Source of the DNA: Vibrio sp. RE88
Lineage (GTDB): Bacteria; Pseudomonadota; Gammaproteobacteria; Enterobacterales; Vibrionaceae
Assembly: GCF_013113835.1 (NCBI RefSeq)
Contig: NZ_VTYQ01000003.1
Span: 434,001 to 498,000, forward strand
Reading direction: 5' to 3'
DNA length: 64,000 bases
The translations under genes and the position numbers were made by a program. Below the pieces are notes generated by a model that was not told the DNA's origin, searched no databases, and saw only the letters and a program-made list of their open reading frames with translations. This document shows positions 1-9,773 of the stretch, in pieces; positions within the stretch are counted from its first letter, which is position 1, and each line of letters starts with the position of its first letter.

Positions 1-1364
1 TGTTGCGCTCTCACTGTCAGCTTTAACCCTTGAATTTGGGTGACTTCAACTTTGTCACCCTGCCTTAGTATTTCTTCATTTGTCGCTTTTGCATGCCACA
101 GCGCGCCATCCATTCTGACCGTGCCAACACCTTCGGCAAAGTCTTCACACACCACCGCCGTTTTACCCGAATAATTTTCCACCCCTGTTGTGACCTGCTT
201 ACGACGCACTTTAAGTAACAGACCAACCGTAAGAATGATGAATGCCGCGGAAAACAGCGCAATACCGAGAATCAAAGGCACCGCAACCTGGAAACCGGGC
301 AGACCACTATCAAGAAGAAAGATCGACCCGAGCACAAATGCGGTAATGCCGCCCAAGCCAAAAATACCAAAGCTAGGGTTAAATGCTTCCACAACCATCA
401 ACGCGATGCCGAGCAATAACAACGCTAAGCCAACATAATTCACGGGCAACATTTGCAACGCGTACATCGCCAGTAATAAACAGATGCCGCCCAACACACC
501 GGGCAGGCCAACTCCTGGGTTATAAAACTCCAGCAGTAAGCCATAGATACCAATCAACATCAGAATATAGGCAACATTGGGGTTGGTAATCACCGCAAGC
601 ATCTCCGCTCGCCAATCGGGTTTTCGCTCGACCCAAGCCACATTTTTTAGCACCAGCTCTGTAGCAACGCTGTTTATCATCACCTCACGACCATTGGCTT
701 TTTCTACCAGCTGCTCAGGTGAAGAGGCAATAAAGTCGATCACGTTCAATTCAAGCGCTTCCGTCGCATCCAAGCTTGCGGCTTCACTGACAGCTTTTTC
801 TGCCCACTCTGCATTGCGACCATGTAGCCTCGCTAAGCCTTTAATATAGGCTTTGGCGTCGTTGATGACTTTCTTTTCCATCGCCGTTTTAGCAGGCACT
901 TTTTCTGAGTTTTGCGGTGCAGACTCATCGCTTCCCTGAGTTGAGTCGTCTTCGTTGGCAGGTGTGGGAGACGGCGGTGCACCGCCTCCCAGACTGACAG
1001 GAGTGGCGGCCCCAAGGTTGGTCGCTTCAGCCATCGCTGCGATATGACTGGCAAATAAGATGTAAGTGCCAGCACTGGCGGCTCTTGCGCCTGAAGGGCC
1101 AACCCAAGTGGCGACTGGAATGTGTGATGTAGTGATCGAGCGAATCATGTCTCGCATCGCACTGTCCAGCCCACCGGGGGTGTCCATTTTGAGTAGGATC
1201 AGCTTGACCGTGCCCGTCTGATGCGCTTGTTCTATCTCGCGAGACACATAATCACTGGTCGCAGGGCCAATCGCTCCCTTGAGCGGAATAATCCACACTT
1301 CATTGGCCACAGCCGATGACATCGCCAGTAACCAGCTGATGATAAAAATCGATATCCATTTCAT
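1..1364 (-). CDS. NfeD-family membrane serine protease, C-terminus cut by the window edge
   Basis: This is the long form of NfeD, a membrane-bound ClpP-class serine protease related to archaeal PH1510 and linked to membrane-protein quality control. The reading frame starts with ATG at 1364 and is open to base 1, so about 454 residues are visible. A signal peptide covers roughly residues 1-20. The ClpP-like part contains MDTPGG (about 60-65) and GARAASAG (92-99), with Ser97 as the expected nucleophile and Lys164/165 as candidate partner. Several hydrophobic helices follow at about 240-380, then the start of the C-terminal OB-fold domain. A Pro/Asp/Ser/Gln-rich low-complexity insert (about 127-155) sits between the two halves of the protease domain. 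In many bacteria a stomatin/SPFH gene lies next to nfeD; any such neighbour would be left of the window. Confidence 0.88.
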   Translation of the reverse strand, partial: MKWISIFIISWLLAMSSAVANEVWIIPLKGAIGPATSDYVSREIEQAHQTGTVKLILLKMDTPGGLDSAMRDMIRSITTSHIPVATWVGPSGARAASAGTYILFASHIAAMAEATNLGAATPVSLGGGAPPSPTPANEDDSTQGSDESAPQNSEKVPAKTAMEKKVINDAKAYIKGLARLHGRNAEWAEKAVSEAASLDATEALELNVIDFIASSPEQLVEKANGREVMINSVATELVLKNVAWVERKPDWRAEMLAVITNPNVAYILMLIGIYGLLLEFYNPGVGLPGVLGGICLLLAMYALQMLPVNYVGLALLLLGIALMVVEAFNPSFGIFGLGGITAFVLGSIFLLDSGLPGFQVAVPLILGIALFSAAFIILTVGLLLKVRRKQVTTGVENYSGKTAVVCEDFAEGVGTVRMDGALWHAKATNEEILRQGDKVEVTQIQGLKLTVRAQ

Positions 1365-1628
1365 ACCACCCTCCTGTTGTTAACAAGTCTTTGGTGGTCA
1401 CGCCTTAAATTATAGATACCCAGTGTGAAGGTTCATAATCATGCGTCACAAAGCAACTTATTCAGCAATGAATATGCAACACGTGAAATATAATTTTACC
1501 TTACCTGCAAAAACGTCATTCCAGATAACCGAGCGTTCGTTTATACAAGTGGCAACGTGGAACTGTCATTTTTGACTGCTAAAGTTATGTATTTGATTAC
1601 ATACAAATAATGTCAAAAGGCTAGAACC

Positions 1629-3671
1629 ATGGGAATCGCGTATCACACCTATATTGGCAAGCAGGTCACCCACTTGCCCAACCTCCCCTGCCGCGCAGCA
1701 GGAAATGTTTCTCTTAATACGCCAGTCGGTAATTGCATCGATCGCTTCGGCCGCATCTGGCTAGCAGACACCGCACACAATCGTTTGTTGGTGTTTGATA
1801 GAAAAATGAACAAGTTACTCGCCAGTTTTGGTTCAGTAGGAAGTGGCGGCCAACAATTTAATATGCCTTTTCGCCTTCTTCCTCACCCAGAAAAACCGTG
1901 GATTTATGTCAGTGACATTGCCAACAAACGCATCCATATCCTTGAATACAACCAAGCGCTAAACATTCGATCCATTCACCGCTTCGGTGCGGGTGATCCC
2001 GTTAACCTCGAAGGGCCTAATGGACTAGCGTTTTATGAAGGGAAACTGTGTGTCGCTGACGAGTTTTACGAAGGGCCCGACAACGAAAGCCGTTTGGTCG
2101 TGTTCGATGAAAATGGAAACTGGCTAAGAGATATTGATGTCGTTAACGCACAAGAACCGGTGCATTTCCTGTGGCCACAGGGTCTGAGCTGCGATAACAA
2201 TGGCCACTTGTATGTAGCAAATACTGGGTTCGCCACTGTGGTTCGCTGTGACTGGAATGGCAACCCAGTCCCGTTTGCCAACGGAAAAACATACCTAGAT
2301 GGCATCGACCTTGCTCGCGATGTGTCAGTCATTGATGACCGCATACTCATCCCCGGCGCGAAGCAGTACTCCGTATCGGTTTACGACATTGACGGCCAGT
2401 TTTCTGGCAGCCTAAGTGGATTCTTCTCACCGATTCAGGTCACTAAGTTGCATCAGGATGTGTTACTGATCACTGAGCCCATTCTCGCTTCACTACAAAT
2501 TCATAAAGTTGATTGGTCCGATTTATCACCAGAGCTACCAACAACGACTTTAGTAATCGACAAGTTAGGCGACGAGCGGGATCGAAAAGGCCAGCTTCAC
2601 TTCGTGACTTCGGTTGCCGGTGATACCTCACCAACCGCTCAAGGTGAATACACCAGCCAGTACCCTTTGGTCAGCGAATGGTGGGACCAACACTTCCAGC
2701 AGCAAGACAAATGGCTCAACTCAATACATCAACTCGATGCGCCATCCTGGGTATCGATGACATTGAGCACGCAGCTTGAATGGACGCAAAGATGGCAGCA
2801 AACCTGGGTGCGCATCTTCCTTGGCGACAAATTCGATGACCCAAACCAGTTGCTTTGGTTAGTGGATGCAGGTAACTATCAGCTTCAGGCTACTGAGCGC
2901 AGCCAACCAGATGCAGCAAGACCGGGTAGCTTACCGCTTCTTCCTGGCTCTTTGGGTATCTGCTCGCTTACGCCTACCACGCCGTTAATTGGTCAGCTTA
3001 ACCCTGACCTCCCGTTGCTAGTTGTGAGCAACTACATCAGCGGCATTATTACCATTTACCAATACGACGAATTCATCGGCGAATTAGTGCCTTTCAGTTA
3101 CTTTGGTGGTTTAGGCCACGCCGACTGGCAACTGTTTAAACCTCAGGGAATCGCGGTAGATCCGATCAGCCGAGATATATACGTCGCTGACTCCGGCAAT
3201 AATCGCATCTGCCGCTGGCGATTAAACGCTCAGGGGATTGCTGGCCTAGTCAGTACCTTTGGTCAAAAGGGCCACGGTGACCAAGATTTCTTTACTCCAA
3301 CCGACATCACTATCACGCCAGACGAGCAAAAATACATTACGGATCAGAACAACAACCGAGTGGTCATTTATGACCGCCATGACAAATACGTAGGCAGTTT
3401 TGGCCAACAAGGTTACGGCACAGATAACGACAACTTCTTGTTGCCGACCAGTATCGATTTTGATGAGGGCAAATTGTTTGTATCGGATTTGGTCAACCGC
3501 GCGATTAAAATCTTCGATCAACAAGGCCAGTTTATCGATAGTTTTAGTGGATTTGGCGCTGATCCAAGTAAAGGCGAACTATGGATGCCCTACCTTCTCC
3601 ATGCGCACAATCAAACCCTTTACCTACCTGACTGCGCTTTGAATCGCGTCAACGTGTATAAAATCAGCTAA
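1629..3671 (+). CDS. NHL-repeat beta-propeller protein, function unknown
   Basis: The 680-residue protein has no signal peptide and no membrane segment, so it is probably cytoplasmic. About eight NHL-type repeats can be read, each built around a P-x-G/D-I motif followed by a 'IYVADSGNNRI'-like strand. Four lie in about the first 240 residues and four in about 490-680. The middle 250 residues carry no clear repeat and include a Trp-rich stretch (about 350-420). NHL propellers usually bind protein or RNA, and I infer binding rather than catalysis. I do not recognise a specific function. The start is ATG with only a weak AAGG upstream. The next gene begins 10 bases after the stop, so the two are probably cotranscribed. 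Confidence 0.75.
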   Translation: MGIAYHTYIGKQVTHLPNLPCRAAGNVSLNTPVGNCIDRFGRIWLADTAHNRLLVFDRKMNKLLASFGSVGSGGQQFNMPFRLLPHPEKPWIYVSDIANKRIHILEYNQALNIRSIHRFGAGDPVNLEGPNGLAFYEGKLCVADEFYEGPDNESRLVVFDENGNWLRDIDVVNAQEPVHFLWPQGLSCDNNGHLYVANTGFATVVRCDWNGNPVPFANGKTYLDGIDLARDVSVIDDRILIPGAKQYSVSVYDIDGQFSGSLSGFFSPIQVTKLHQDVLLITEPILASLQIHKVDWSDLSPELPTTTLVIDKLGDERDRKGQLHFVTSVAGDTSPTAQGEYTSQYPLVSEWWDQHFQQQDKWLNSIHQLDAPSWVSMTLSTQLEWTQRWQQTWVRIFLGDKFDDPNQLLWLVDAGNYQLQATERSQPDAARPGSLPLLPGSLGICSLTPTTPLIGQLNPDLPLLVVSNYISGIITIYQYDEFIGELVPFSYFGGLGHADWQLFKPQGIAVDPISRDIYVADSGNNRICRWRLNAQGIAGLVSTFGQKGHGDQDFFTPTDITITPDEQKYITDQNNNRVVIYDRHDKYVGSFGQQGYGTDNDNFLLPTSIDFDEGKLFVSDLVNRAIKIFDQQGQFIDSFSGFGADPSKGELWMPYLLHAHNQTLYLPDCALNRVNVYKIS

Positions 3672-3681
3672 GGAGAACGCC

Positions 3682-3915
3682 ATGACATCAGTATTCGACA
3701 AAGCGAAGACCAAACGTTTGAAGCAAGCGACAACCGACATTTCTGAACAATCGGTGGAGGCCAGTGACAAACTGATTCAGCAGTACCAGTGCGTCACTGA
3801 ACACTGCCTCAATCAGCCATCGTCAAAAGAAACCCGTAAAAAGCTTGAGGAGTGGCACAGTGCTCATCAGGCTCATGCCATTAATCACACCTTGTCTCCA
3901 CCACATGAAAATTAA
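3682..3915 (+). CDS. small hypothetical protein (77 aa) linked to the NHL gene
   Basis: An ATG preceded by AAGGAGAACGCC opens a 77-residue frame directly after the NHL gene and before a strong terminator. The protein is charged, predicted mostly helical, and has two cysteines (about 36 and 41) in the middle. It has no signal peptide. I do not recognise the family. The strong ribosome binding site and tight spacing support a real gene, probably acting with the NHL protein. Confidence 0.6.
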   Translation: MTSVFDKAKTKRLKQATTDISEQSVEASDKLIQQYQCVTEHCLNQPSSKETRKKLEEWHSAHQAHAINHTLSPPHEN

Positions 3916-3916
3916 G

Positions 3917-3944
3917 AAAAGCGAGCCGAATGGCTCGCTTTTTT
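3917..3944. terminator. rho-independent terminator between convergent genes
   Basis: A GCGAGCC / GGCTCGC stem (3921-3927 and 3932-3938) with a GAAT loop is flanked by A-run and T-run. It can end the NHL operon on the plus strand and the ABC export operon on the minus strand. Confidence 0.85.
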
Positions 3945-4647
3945 ATGCGACCTCTGAGACGGGAAGTCTGTCTGATATGACCTTGCCATCTTTAATCGTA
4001 ATAATGCGTTTGGTACGTTCAGCCAGCGCATTGTCATGCGTAACGATAATCAAGGTTCGTCCTTGCGCATGTAACTGATTAAATAAAGCTTCGATTTCAG
4101 CACCGGACTTGGAATCCAGAGCACCGGTCGGCTCATCTGCCAGAATAATCTGCGGATCGTTAACCAGTGCTCGTGCAATCGCCACACGTTGTTTTTGACC
4201 ACCGGATAGCTGATTCGGCTTATGATCGAGACGATCACCCAGCCCAACCTGCTCAAGCAATTTGGCCGCGCGCTGGCGACGCTCTTTAGCTTTGATACCT
4301 GAATACACTAAAGGCAGCGCGACATTATCAAGCGCCGTTGCGTATTCAAGCAGGTTGAAGCTCTGAAAAACAAACCCGATTTTCTGGTTTCGTATTCCCG
4401 CTAATTCATTAGCACTCAGGGCTGCCACGTTCTGCCCATCAAGCAAATAGTCACCATCGGTTGGTTTATCTAGGCAACCGAGCATATTCATCAGAGTGGA
4501 TTTACCCGAGCCTGAAGGGCCGAGAATAGAGAGAAACTCGCCCTGCTCAATCGTCAGTTCTACGCCATCCAATGCACGAACTTCCACTTCACCGCTTGAG
4601 TAATACTTACAAAGATTCGTCAGTTGAACCAATGCATTATCTGACAT
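3943..4647 (-). CDS. ABC exporter ATPase of the MacB/LolD type
   Basis: This nucleotide-binding subunit powers the two FtsX-like permeases encoded just upstream. Walker A (GPSGSGKST), the signature LSGGQKQRVAIARAL, Walker B (ILADEPTGALD) and the H-loop (VTHD) are all intact. The length of 234 residues is normal for a stand-alone MacB/LolD-type ATPase. I chose the ATG at 4647 because AGGAG lies five bases upstream. A longer frame from a GTG at 4680 has no well-placed ribosome site and would overlap the preceding stop. The gene is the last of the five-gene operon. In MacB itself the ATPase is fused to the permease, so this is the split arrangement. Confidence 0.93.
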   Translation of the reverse strand: MSDNALVQLTNLCKYYSSGEVEVRALDGVELTIEQGEFLSILGPSGSGKSTLMNMLGCLDKPTDGDYLLDGQNVAALSANELAGIRNQKIGFVFQSFNLLEYATALDNVALPLVYSGIKAKERRQRAAKLLEQVGLGDRLDHKPNQLSGGQKQRVAIARALVNDPQIILADEPTGALDSKSGAEIEALFNQLHAQGRTLIIVTHDNALAERTKRIITIKDGKVISDRLPVSEVA

Positions 4648-4672
4648 AGTGACTCCTGATTTTTTGACCACA

Positions 4673-5956
4673 TCATTCACTTTGTAACGCCTCCATAGGT
4701 GTCACCTTAGCGGCGCGATTCGCTGGCAACCACGCTGATGCCACGCCGATGACAACCAGAGTCGCAATCACAATTGCCACCACAACCCAAGAAAGCTCTG
4801 GGACAGGTTTGCCCAAGCGTTCATAAAAAACATTGCCTTCGAGACTGACAGAACCAATCGCCGATACCAATGCGTAAGTGACTGCAAGCCCGAGAGCTCC
4901 GCCCATCACCATCGTCATGAGTGACTGAACTAAATAGTGGAGCCGAATTGCCGTTGGCGTCGCGCCCACAGCCATTCGCACACCAATATCTCGGGTTGAA
5001 CGTTTCACCGTCGCGTACATGACATTGGCGATGCCAACTCCCGCTACCGCGAGTGTTACAAAACCTATGATGCCAAGAAAGCTCTGCAAACCAACTAGAA
5101 ACTGCTGCATGCTTTTCTGCTTTAAGAACATGTCTTCTACTTGAACAATCTGCTGATCCGTAACACTAGCGCCATGCTTACGAGCAATCACCTGACGAAT
5201 CGTTTCCGCTACCTTAACTCTATCGACACCATTTTTCGGCTGAACATTGATACCACCAATGTCACCATTGGGATGAAAACGCTGCCACGTGGAAAGCGGA
5301 ACAAAGCTGGAATAATTAATGGGATCTCCCTGCTCGATATCAGCACTGTTCTTTTTCAGTACACCCACTACCGTAAATTCTTCACTGCCAATTTTAACCT
5401 TTTCCCCAACCGGATTGACTTTCAGTGTCACGGTTGCAAACCAGTTAAAATCATCTTCGGGGTTAAACAAGTCAGCAGCCAATAGATAGCCGAGCACAAC
5501 GACTTTACGTTGCTCTTTTTGATCAAGCGGATTAAACCAACGCCCACCTGAAAGCGGAGCGAGATTAGTCATGGTTTGAAAATCAGTGGTGACGGCCAAG
5601 GGCTGTCGCCAAGTACCGCGATCACCGACCGTGATGTCTTCATCCCATAGTGCCGTCGGCGCTACAGCTTTAACTTCCGGCAACGCGCTGACGACATCGG
5701 CATCATCGGCTTTGAGCGTCAGTGGCTTACCCTGATGGAACACACCATAATCTACGGTTGCCATCCCACCGGTCAGGTATATCAAATTGCCATTACCATT
5801 TTGCGCGGTTTTCAGCACCCCTTGGCGAATGCCTTCTCCCACCGCTAACATGGCAGCAATACACAAGGTCGCCCAAGCAACCGCCAATATTGTCAGCCCT
5901 AATCTGAGCTTCTCTGCTGCCATTTCCTGAAAAATCTGTCTCATTGGTAGCAACAT
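4673..5956 (-). CDS. MacB/FtsX-type ABC permease (second of two)
   Basis: The 427-residue protein has the MacB-like layout: one N-terminal transmembrane helix (about 15-40), a large periplasmic domain (about 45-280) and three C-terminal helices carrying the FtsX signature ('GIANVMYATVKRSTRDIGVR'). It probably works in a mechanotransmission exporter, driving an adaptor/TolC conduit rather than moving substrate through the membrane. It begins three bases after the first permease ends, with GAGGG eight bases before the ATG. It is similar in plan to the upstream permease but clearly diverged, which suggests a heterodimer. The substrate cannot be told from sequence. Confidence 0.9.
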   Translation of the reverse strand: MLLPMRQIFQEMAAEKLRLGLTILAVAWATLCIAAMLAVGEGIRQGVLKTAQNGNGNLIYLTGGMATVDYGVFHQGKPLTLKADDADVVSALPEVKAVAPTALWDEDITVGDRGTWRQPLAVTTDFQTMTNLAPLSGGRWFNPLDQKEQRKVVVLGYLLAADLFNPEDDFNWFATVTLKVNPVGEKVKIGSEEFTVVGVLKKNSADIEQGDPINYSSFVPLSTWQRFHPNGDIGGINVQPKNGVDRVKVAETIRQVIARKHGASVTDQQIVQVEDMFLKQKSMQQFLVGLQSFLGIIGFVTLAVAGVGIANVMYATVKRSTRDIGVRMAVGATPTAIRLHYLVQSLMTMVMGGALGLAVTYALVSAIGSVSLEGNVFYERLGKPVPELSWVVVAIVIATLVVIGVASAWLPANRAAKVTPMEALQSE

Positions 5957-5959
5957 TGT

Positions 5960-7174
5960 TTAAGCCCTCGCACTCAGTGCTAACACCGGCGTCAGTCGCG
6001 ATGCTCGTCTTGCAGGGAAGTAAGACGCCATTAACGCTAATACCACAGTGACCAGTAATGACAACGCAATCGAATCGGGTGTAATCACCGGCGAACCAAT
6101 CCACTCTGGTAACGCTACAGTGCCCAGTAGTGCCACCAGCGCAAACGAGATCATTAACCCTATGGCAGTGCCAACCGCAACCAGTATCAACCCTTCAACA
6201 ATAAACTGGCCGAGTATTGATCCCTGAGTTGCCCCTATCGCCAATCGCACACCGATTTCTCGGGTTCGCTCGGTGACCGAAAGGAACATGATATTCGCCA
6301 CGCCAAGTGCCCCCACCGCCATTGTCATCGCACCGCTGGCTCCAAGAAATATTTGGATCCCGCGAAGAATGCCGCTGATCACAGCCGCCCCCTCACTAAA
6401 GTCAGGCAAACGCACCGCATCCTTATCACTTGGGTCAAAGTGAAGCTGCTTAGCGTAAAAGCGAACAATACTCTCTCGGAACAAGGCAGAGTCCATACCA
6501 TCTGTCGGTTTCATCAACAGCATCCACGGTTTATCGTTCCATAGATCGCGATAGGTGGTTTGCGGGATGAAAACTCTGCGACTGTCACCAAAAGAGATGC
6601 CGGCGTCTTCGTCGCTGAGTACACCAATAACCAAGAAAGGAATGCCATTAACTTTGACCTCCTCTCCAATTCCGATACCTCCCATTTTGGCAATCTGATC
6701 GCCCAGCACAGCCACACGAGTGTGGCTTGCAATATCACTCGGTGAAATATTGCGAGAGCCCGTCTGAAGCTTACGCTCCGAAAGAGTAAAGTAAGCTGGG
6801 TCAATCCCACTCACGGCGCGGGCTAAATTTTGCCCTTTGATATTCGTGACACTGGCATCCCATTTGGCATAGACAGAAGCGACTTCCTTCACAAAGCCTG
6901 ATTGCTTAATCATCTCGACTTTATCTTGTGGAATACGGATTTCACGACGTGATGGTAGCCCTTGCCAAGGCTTACTGGTTTGAGCCGGGAAAACCACCTG
7001 CACGTTGTTCACCATAAATGAAAAAGACTGACTTTGATGACGGTAGAAACCTTCGCCGAGTGCAATCAGCACCACCACAGAGATGACGCCCCAAGCGATC
7101 GCAATGATCGCCAGAATGCTCTTCATCCGATGCGCAATCAGCGTTTGCCAGGTTTGCTGAAGCAGGCTGCTCAT
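5960..7174 (-). CDS. MacB/FtsX-type ABC permease (first of two)
   Basis: The 404-residue permease has a single N-terminal helix (about 18-42), a periplasmic MacB-type core and three C-terminal helices with 'GVANIMFLSVTERTREIGVR', the classic FtsX-domain motif. Its ATG overlaps the TolC-like gene's stop in an ATGA arrangement (7171-7174), a sign of translational coupling. Together with the following permease it should form the membrane part of the exporter powered by the ATPase at the end of the operon. Confidence 0.9.
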   Translation of the reverse strand: MSSLLQQTWQTLIAHRMKSILAIIAIAWGVISVVVLIALGEGFYRHQSQSFSFMVNNVQVVFPAQTSKPWQGLPSRREIRIPQDKVEMIKQSGFVKEVASVYAKWDASVTNIKGQNLARAVSGIDPAYFTLSERKLQTGSRNISPSDIASHTRVAVLGDQIAKMGGIGIGEEVKVNGIPFLVIGVLSDEDAGISFGDSRRVFIPQTTYRDLWNDKPWMLLMKPTDGMDSALFRESIVRFYAKQLHFDPSDKDAVRLPDFSEGAAVISGILRGIQIFLGASGAMTMAVGALGVANIMFLSVTERTREIGVRLAIGATQGSILGQFIVEGLILVAVGTAIGLMISFALVALLGTVALPEWIGSPVITPDSIALSLLVTVVLALMASYFPARRASRLTPVLALSARA

Positions 7175-8442
7175 GAATGAAAGGCCTGAGAAATGAGAGC
7201 CATCGTATTGTCGTCGAGCTTACCAGCCGTTTGCAGCAAACCAACTCGTTGACGCCAGTAGTTGTAGAGGTTGTTTTGCAAACTGTTCTTCGCATCAAAC
7301 AGATTGTTATGAGCATCAATGACTTCCGATGCTTCGAGAAGTCCAGCATCGTAGAGTTTCTCCTTACTGCTCAAAACCTTAGCACGGGATTCAACCACCT
7401 CATTGGCCATCAGAACCTGATTCCAATTGATGTCGACCTGAGTAAACTGCTGGACAATGCGTTTCTGAATATCAATTTCAACCCTGCGCAGGTCCTGCTT
7501 AGCACTCAATATATTCAGAGACGCTTCGTCCACCTTAGCGCGCGTCGCACCGTTGAGGTCAATCGGCACACTCAAGGTGAGCCCGGCATTAAACTCTCCG
7601 TTAGAATATTTGTCATCGTCGCTGTAGCCAAGATTACCCTTTACCGTTGGGTAGTAGCCGCCTTTGGCTGATTGGCGTGCGAACTCGCTGGCTTTGACCT
7701 TTTGCGCGGCGACTAACAGCTCTGGGCTACTGTCTTTCGCCAACTTAAGCCATTGTTCTTGGGACTCAACCAACATCGGAGGCTGAATCAGGTTGTCGGT
7801 TCGAATTTGGTCAACATGCTCAGGCATCTGGTTGATGAGCGCCCCCAGCTCGGCTCTTTTCTCTTCTAGCTTAGCCTGTGCGCTGAGGATCCCCGCTTTA
7901 TCGGTCACCAGAGTGGCTCGAATTTCTTCAACGTCAATCGATTTGACCTTACCGGCCTGGTAACGTTTTTCGATAATCTTCAGCAGCTTATTACCTTCTT
8001 CCAGCTTATTTTTTGCCAGTAGAAGGTCACCTTGTGCACTAGCGACATCAAGATAGGTCGCCAATAGCTTCTGGGCTAATTCATTGTGAGCCTGAGATAG
8101 CTCCAGCTCCGTTCGCAGATAGTTTGCTTGTGCTTCATCTAAGTCTGACCAAAGACTACTGTCCCATATTGTTTGGGATAACGTTGCACCGTAGGTATTG
8201 GTGTTGTCACTGTCTTCATTCCAGTTTGCTGATGCAGTCGCACTTAAAGATGGCAACAACGAGCTGCGGCTGGAAGCAACACCTGTTTCACCGATCTGGA
8301 CGCCAATCTTGGCTTTTTCGTAATCGGGATCACTCTGTTTCGCTTGCTTCCAAGCTTGTTCAATCGAAATGGCATAGCTGGGGAAACTCAAGGTTGCAGC
8401 TAGCAATGCACATCCAAAGTATGAGAGATGATGTTTAGCCAT
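7171..8442 (-). CDS. TolC-family outer membrane efflux protein
   Basis: The 423-residue protein has a signal peptide (about 1-24, cleavage after SYA) and the long alpha-helical repeat pattern of the TolC/OEP family, with two homologous halves. It should form the outer-membrane exit duct for the ABC exporter. The start ATG overlaps the end of the adaptor gene by eight bases and is preceded by GGGAG. There is no lipobox, unlike the second outer-membrane factor in this window at 58564-59937. Confidence 0.9.
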   Translation of the reverse strand: MAKHHLSYFGCALLAATLSFPSYAISIEQAWKQAKQSDPDYEKAKIGVQIGETGVASSRSSLLPSLSATASANWNEDSDNTNTYGATLSQTIWDSSLWSDLDEAQANYLRTELELSQAHNELAQKLLATYLDVASAQGDLLLAKNKLEEGNKLLKIIEKRYQAGKVKSIDVEEIRATLVTDKAGILSAQAKLEEKRAELGALINQMPEHVDQIRTDNLIQPPMLVESQEQWLKLAKDSSPELLVAAQKVKASEFARQSAKGGYYPTVKGNLGYSDDDKYSNGEFNAGLTLSVPIDLNGATRAKVDEASLNILSAKQDLRRVEIDIQKRIVQQFTQVDINWNQVLMANEVVESRAKVLSSKEKLYDAGLLEASEVIDAHNNLFDAKNSLQNNLYNYWRQRVGLLQTAGKLDDNTMALISQAFHS

Positions 8443-9568
8443 GGGCGGCTCCCATCATACTGTTATCGATAATGTCTTCACCGAGCTCAACGCCTTCTAA
8501 TACTTCGACGTTGATTCCGTCTGATAGACCAAGCTTGACCTTCTGCTTATGGAAACCCTGCTCTGAACTATCTGGGATCAGCACATTTGGCGTATCCCCT
8601 TCAAACTGCAGTGCACGCTCAGGCAAAGTCAGTACATTTTCCGATTTCTTGAGCGTGATTTGTGCCGTGGAAGAGAACCCTGAACGCAATGTAACGTCTT
8701 GTGGGATTTTCAGTTCACCAACTTCCACTTCAAAGCCATTATCGAAGCTCTTTGCTGTCGATGTATCTTCAGGTGAATTGAGATTCTCCGATTGAATCGC
8801 CACCTTAGTTAAGACCCCTTCGATCTGTACATCAGGGTAAGGCGCTACCGTAAGCAGAACTGGCATTCCCGGTGTTAATTGCGCAGCGTCGTGCTCACTC
8901 ACGCTACCTTTGAAAATCAGACTGTTCATGTCTGCAAGAGACATCATTTCTGTCGCAGCCTGACTCGACTCGGTCGAAATGATCGGTTCGCCCACTTCCA
9001 CTTTTCGGTTCAACACCGTGCCATCAATCGGCGCATAAATGGTCGAAGTCAGACGAGCATCACCGATGGATGCCTCACCGCTTTGAATCAACTCAAGGTT
9101 TTGACGTTTTTGCAGCACTGCGGCTTGTGCTGATTTGACTTCCGATCGCGCGCTAACGTAATCATCGTAGTTGCTCGGAATAATGTCTTGCTTAACCAGG
9201 CTCTCTAAGTTCGCTAGCTTTTGCTTAGCCGATTCCAATGTGGCTTCACTGCTCATCAGTTCTGTTGAAGCATCGGTTAACGCTTGTGGTGTCGGGTTGG
9301 GACGAACTTTGATCAGCGGCTGACCCTGCTTTACGTTTTCTCCGACCTGTGCGTAAATCTCCCCGACAATACCGTCGATCTGAGATTTAATGGAGACTGA
9401 ATGCGCCGGGACAATTTTGCCCACCGCTACCGCTTCCTTCTCAATGGTGCCTTTCTCCACTGCCAAAGTAGGAAACGCCTCTGGCTGAGCAGAGGATTGC
9501 AGATAAAAATATGCGCCACCACCGAGCAGCGCGATGCTCGCAGCAGACAAGAGCCAACGTTTAGCCAT
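8435..9568 (-). CDS. MacA/HlyD-type periplasmic adaptor
   Basis: The 377-residue adaptor has an N-terminal membrane anchor (about 4-24), lipoyl halves around a helical hairpin (about 100-160, coiled-coil prone), and beta-barrel and membrane-proximal domains towards the C-terminus. It links the inner-membrane permeases to the TolC-like duct. It is the first gene of the operon (9568 down to 3943), with GGAAG six bases before its ATG. The 132 bases between this start and the neighbouring terminator must hold the operon promoter; I could not pick it with confidence. Confidence 0.9.
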   Translation of the reverse strand: MAKRWLLSAASIALLGGGAYFYLQSSAQPEAFPTLAVEKGTIEKEAVAVGKIVPAHSVSIKSQIDGIVGEIYAQVGENVKQGQPLIKVRPNPTPQALTDASTELMSSEATLESAKQKLANLESLVKQDIIPSNYDDYVSARSEVKSAQAAVLQKRQNLELIQSGEASIGDARLTSTIYAPIDGTVLNRKVEVGEPIISTESSQAATEMMSLADMNSLIFKGSVSEHDAAQLTPGMPVLLTVAPYPDVQIEGVLTKVAIQSENLNSPEDTSTAKSFDNGFEVEVGELKIPQDVTLRSGFSSTAQITLKKSENVLTLPERALQFEGDTPNVLIPDSSEQGFHKQKVKLGLSDGINVEVLEGVELGEDIIDNSMMGAAHG

Positions 9569-9700
9569 GCTTTACTTCCAATGATTCTTATATGTAGCCA
9601 TCTGACTACCTTGATATTATTAAGTTCCGAAAATCATACCGTGTGCTGGTGTGTGAAATACAGTCACAGATTGTATGAGTTTGTAGGCCCGTTCTGACAA

Positions 9701-9732
9701 TAAAAAACGGCCTAAGTAATACACTTAGGCCG
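9701..9732 (-). terminator. rho-independent terminator of the lipoprotein gene
   Basis: A perfect 10-bp stem CGGCCTAAGT / ACTTAGGCCG (9708-9717 and 9723-9732) is followed on the minus strand by TTTTTTA. It lies 40 bases after the stop of the lipoprotein gene at 9774. Confidence 0.88.
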
Positions 9733-9773
9733 GTCTACAGGACAGTAAATTAATCTAAATTTATTCTTACGAT

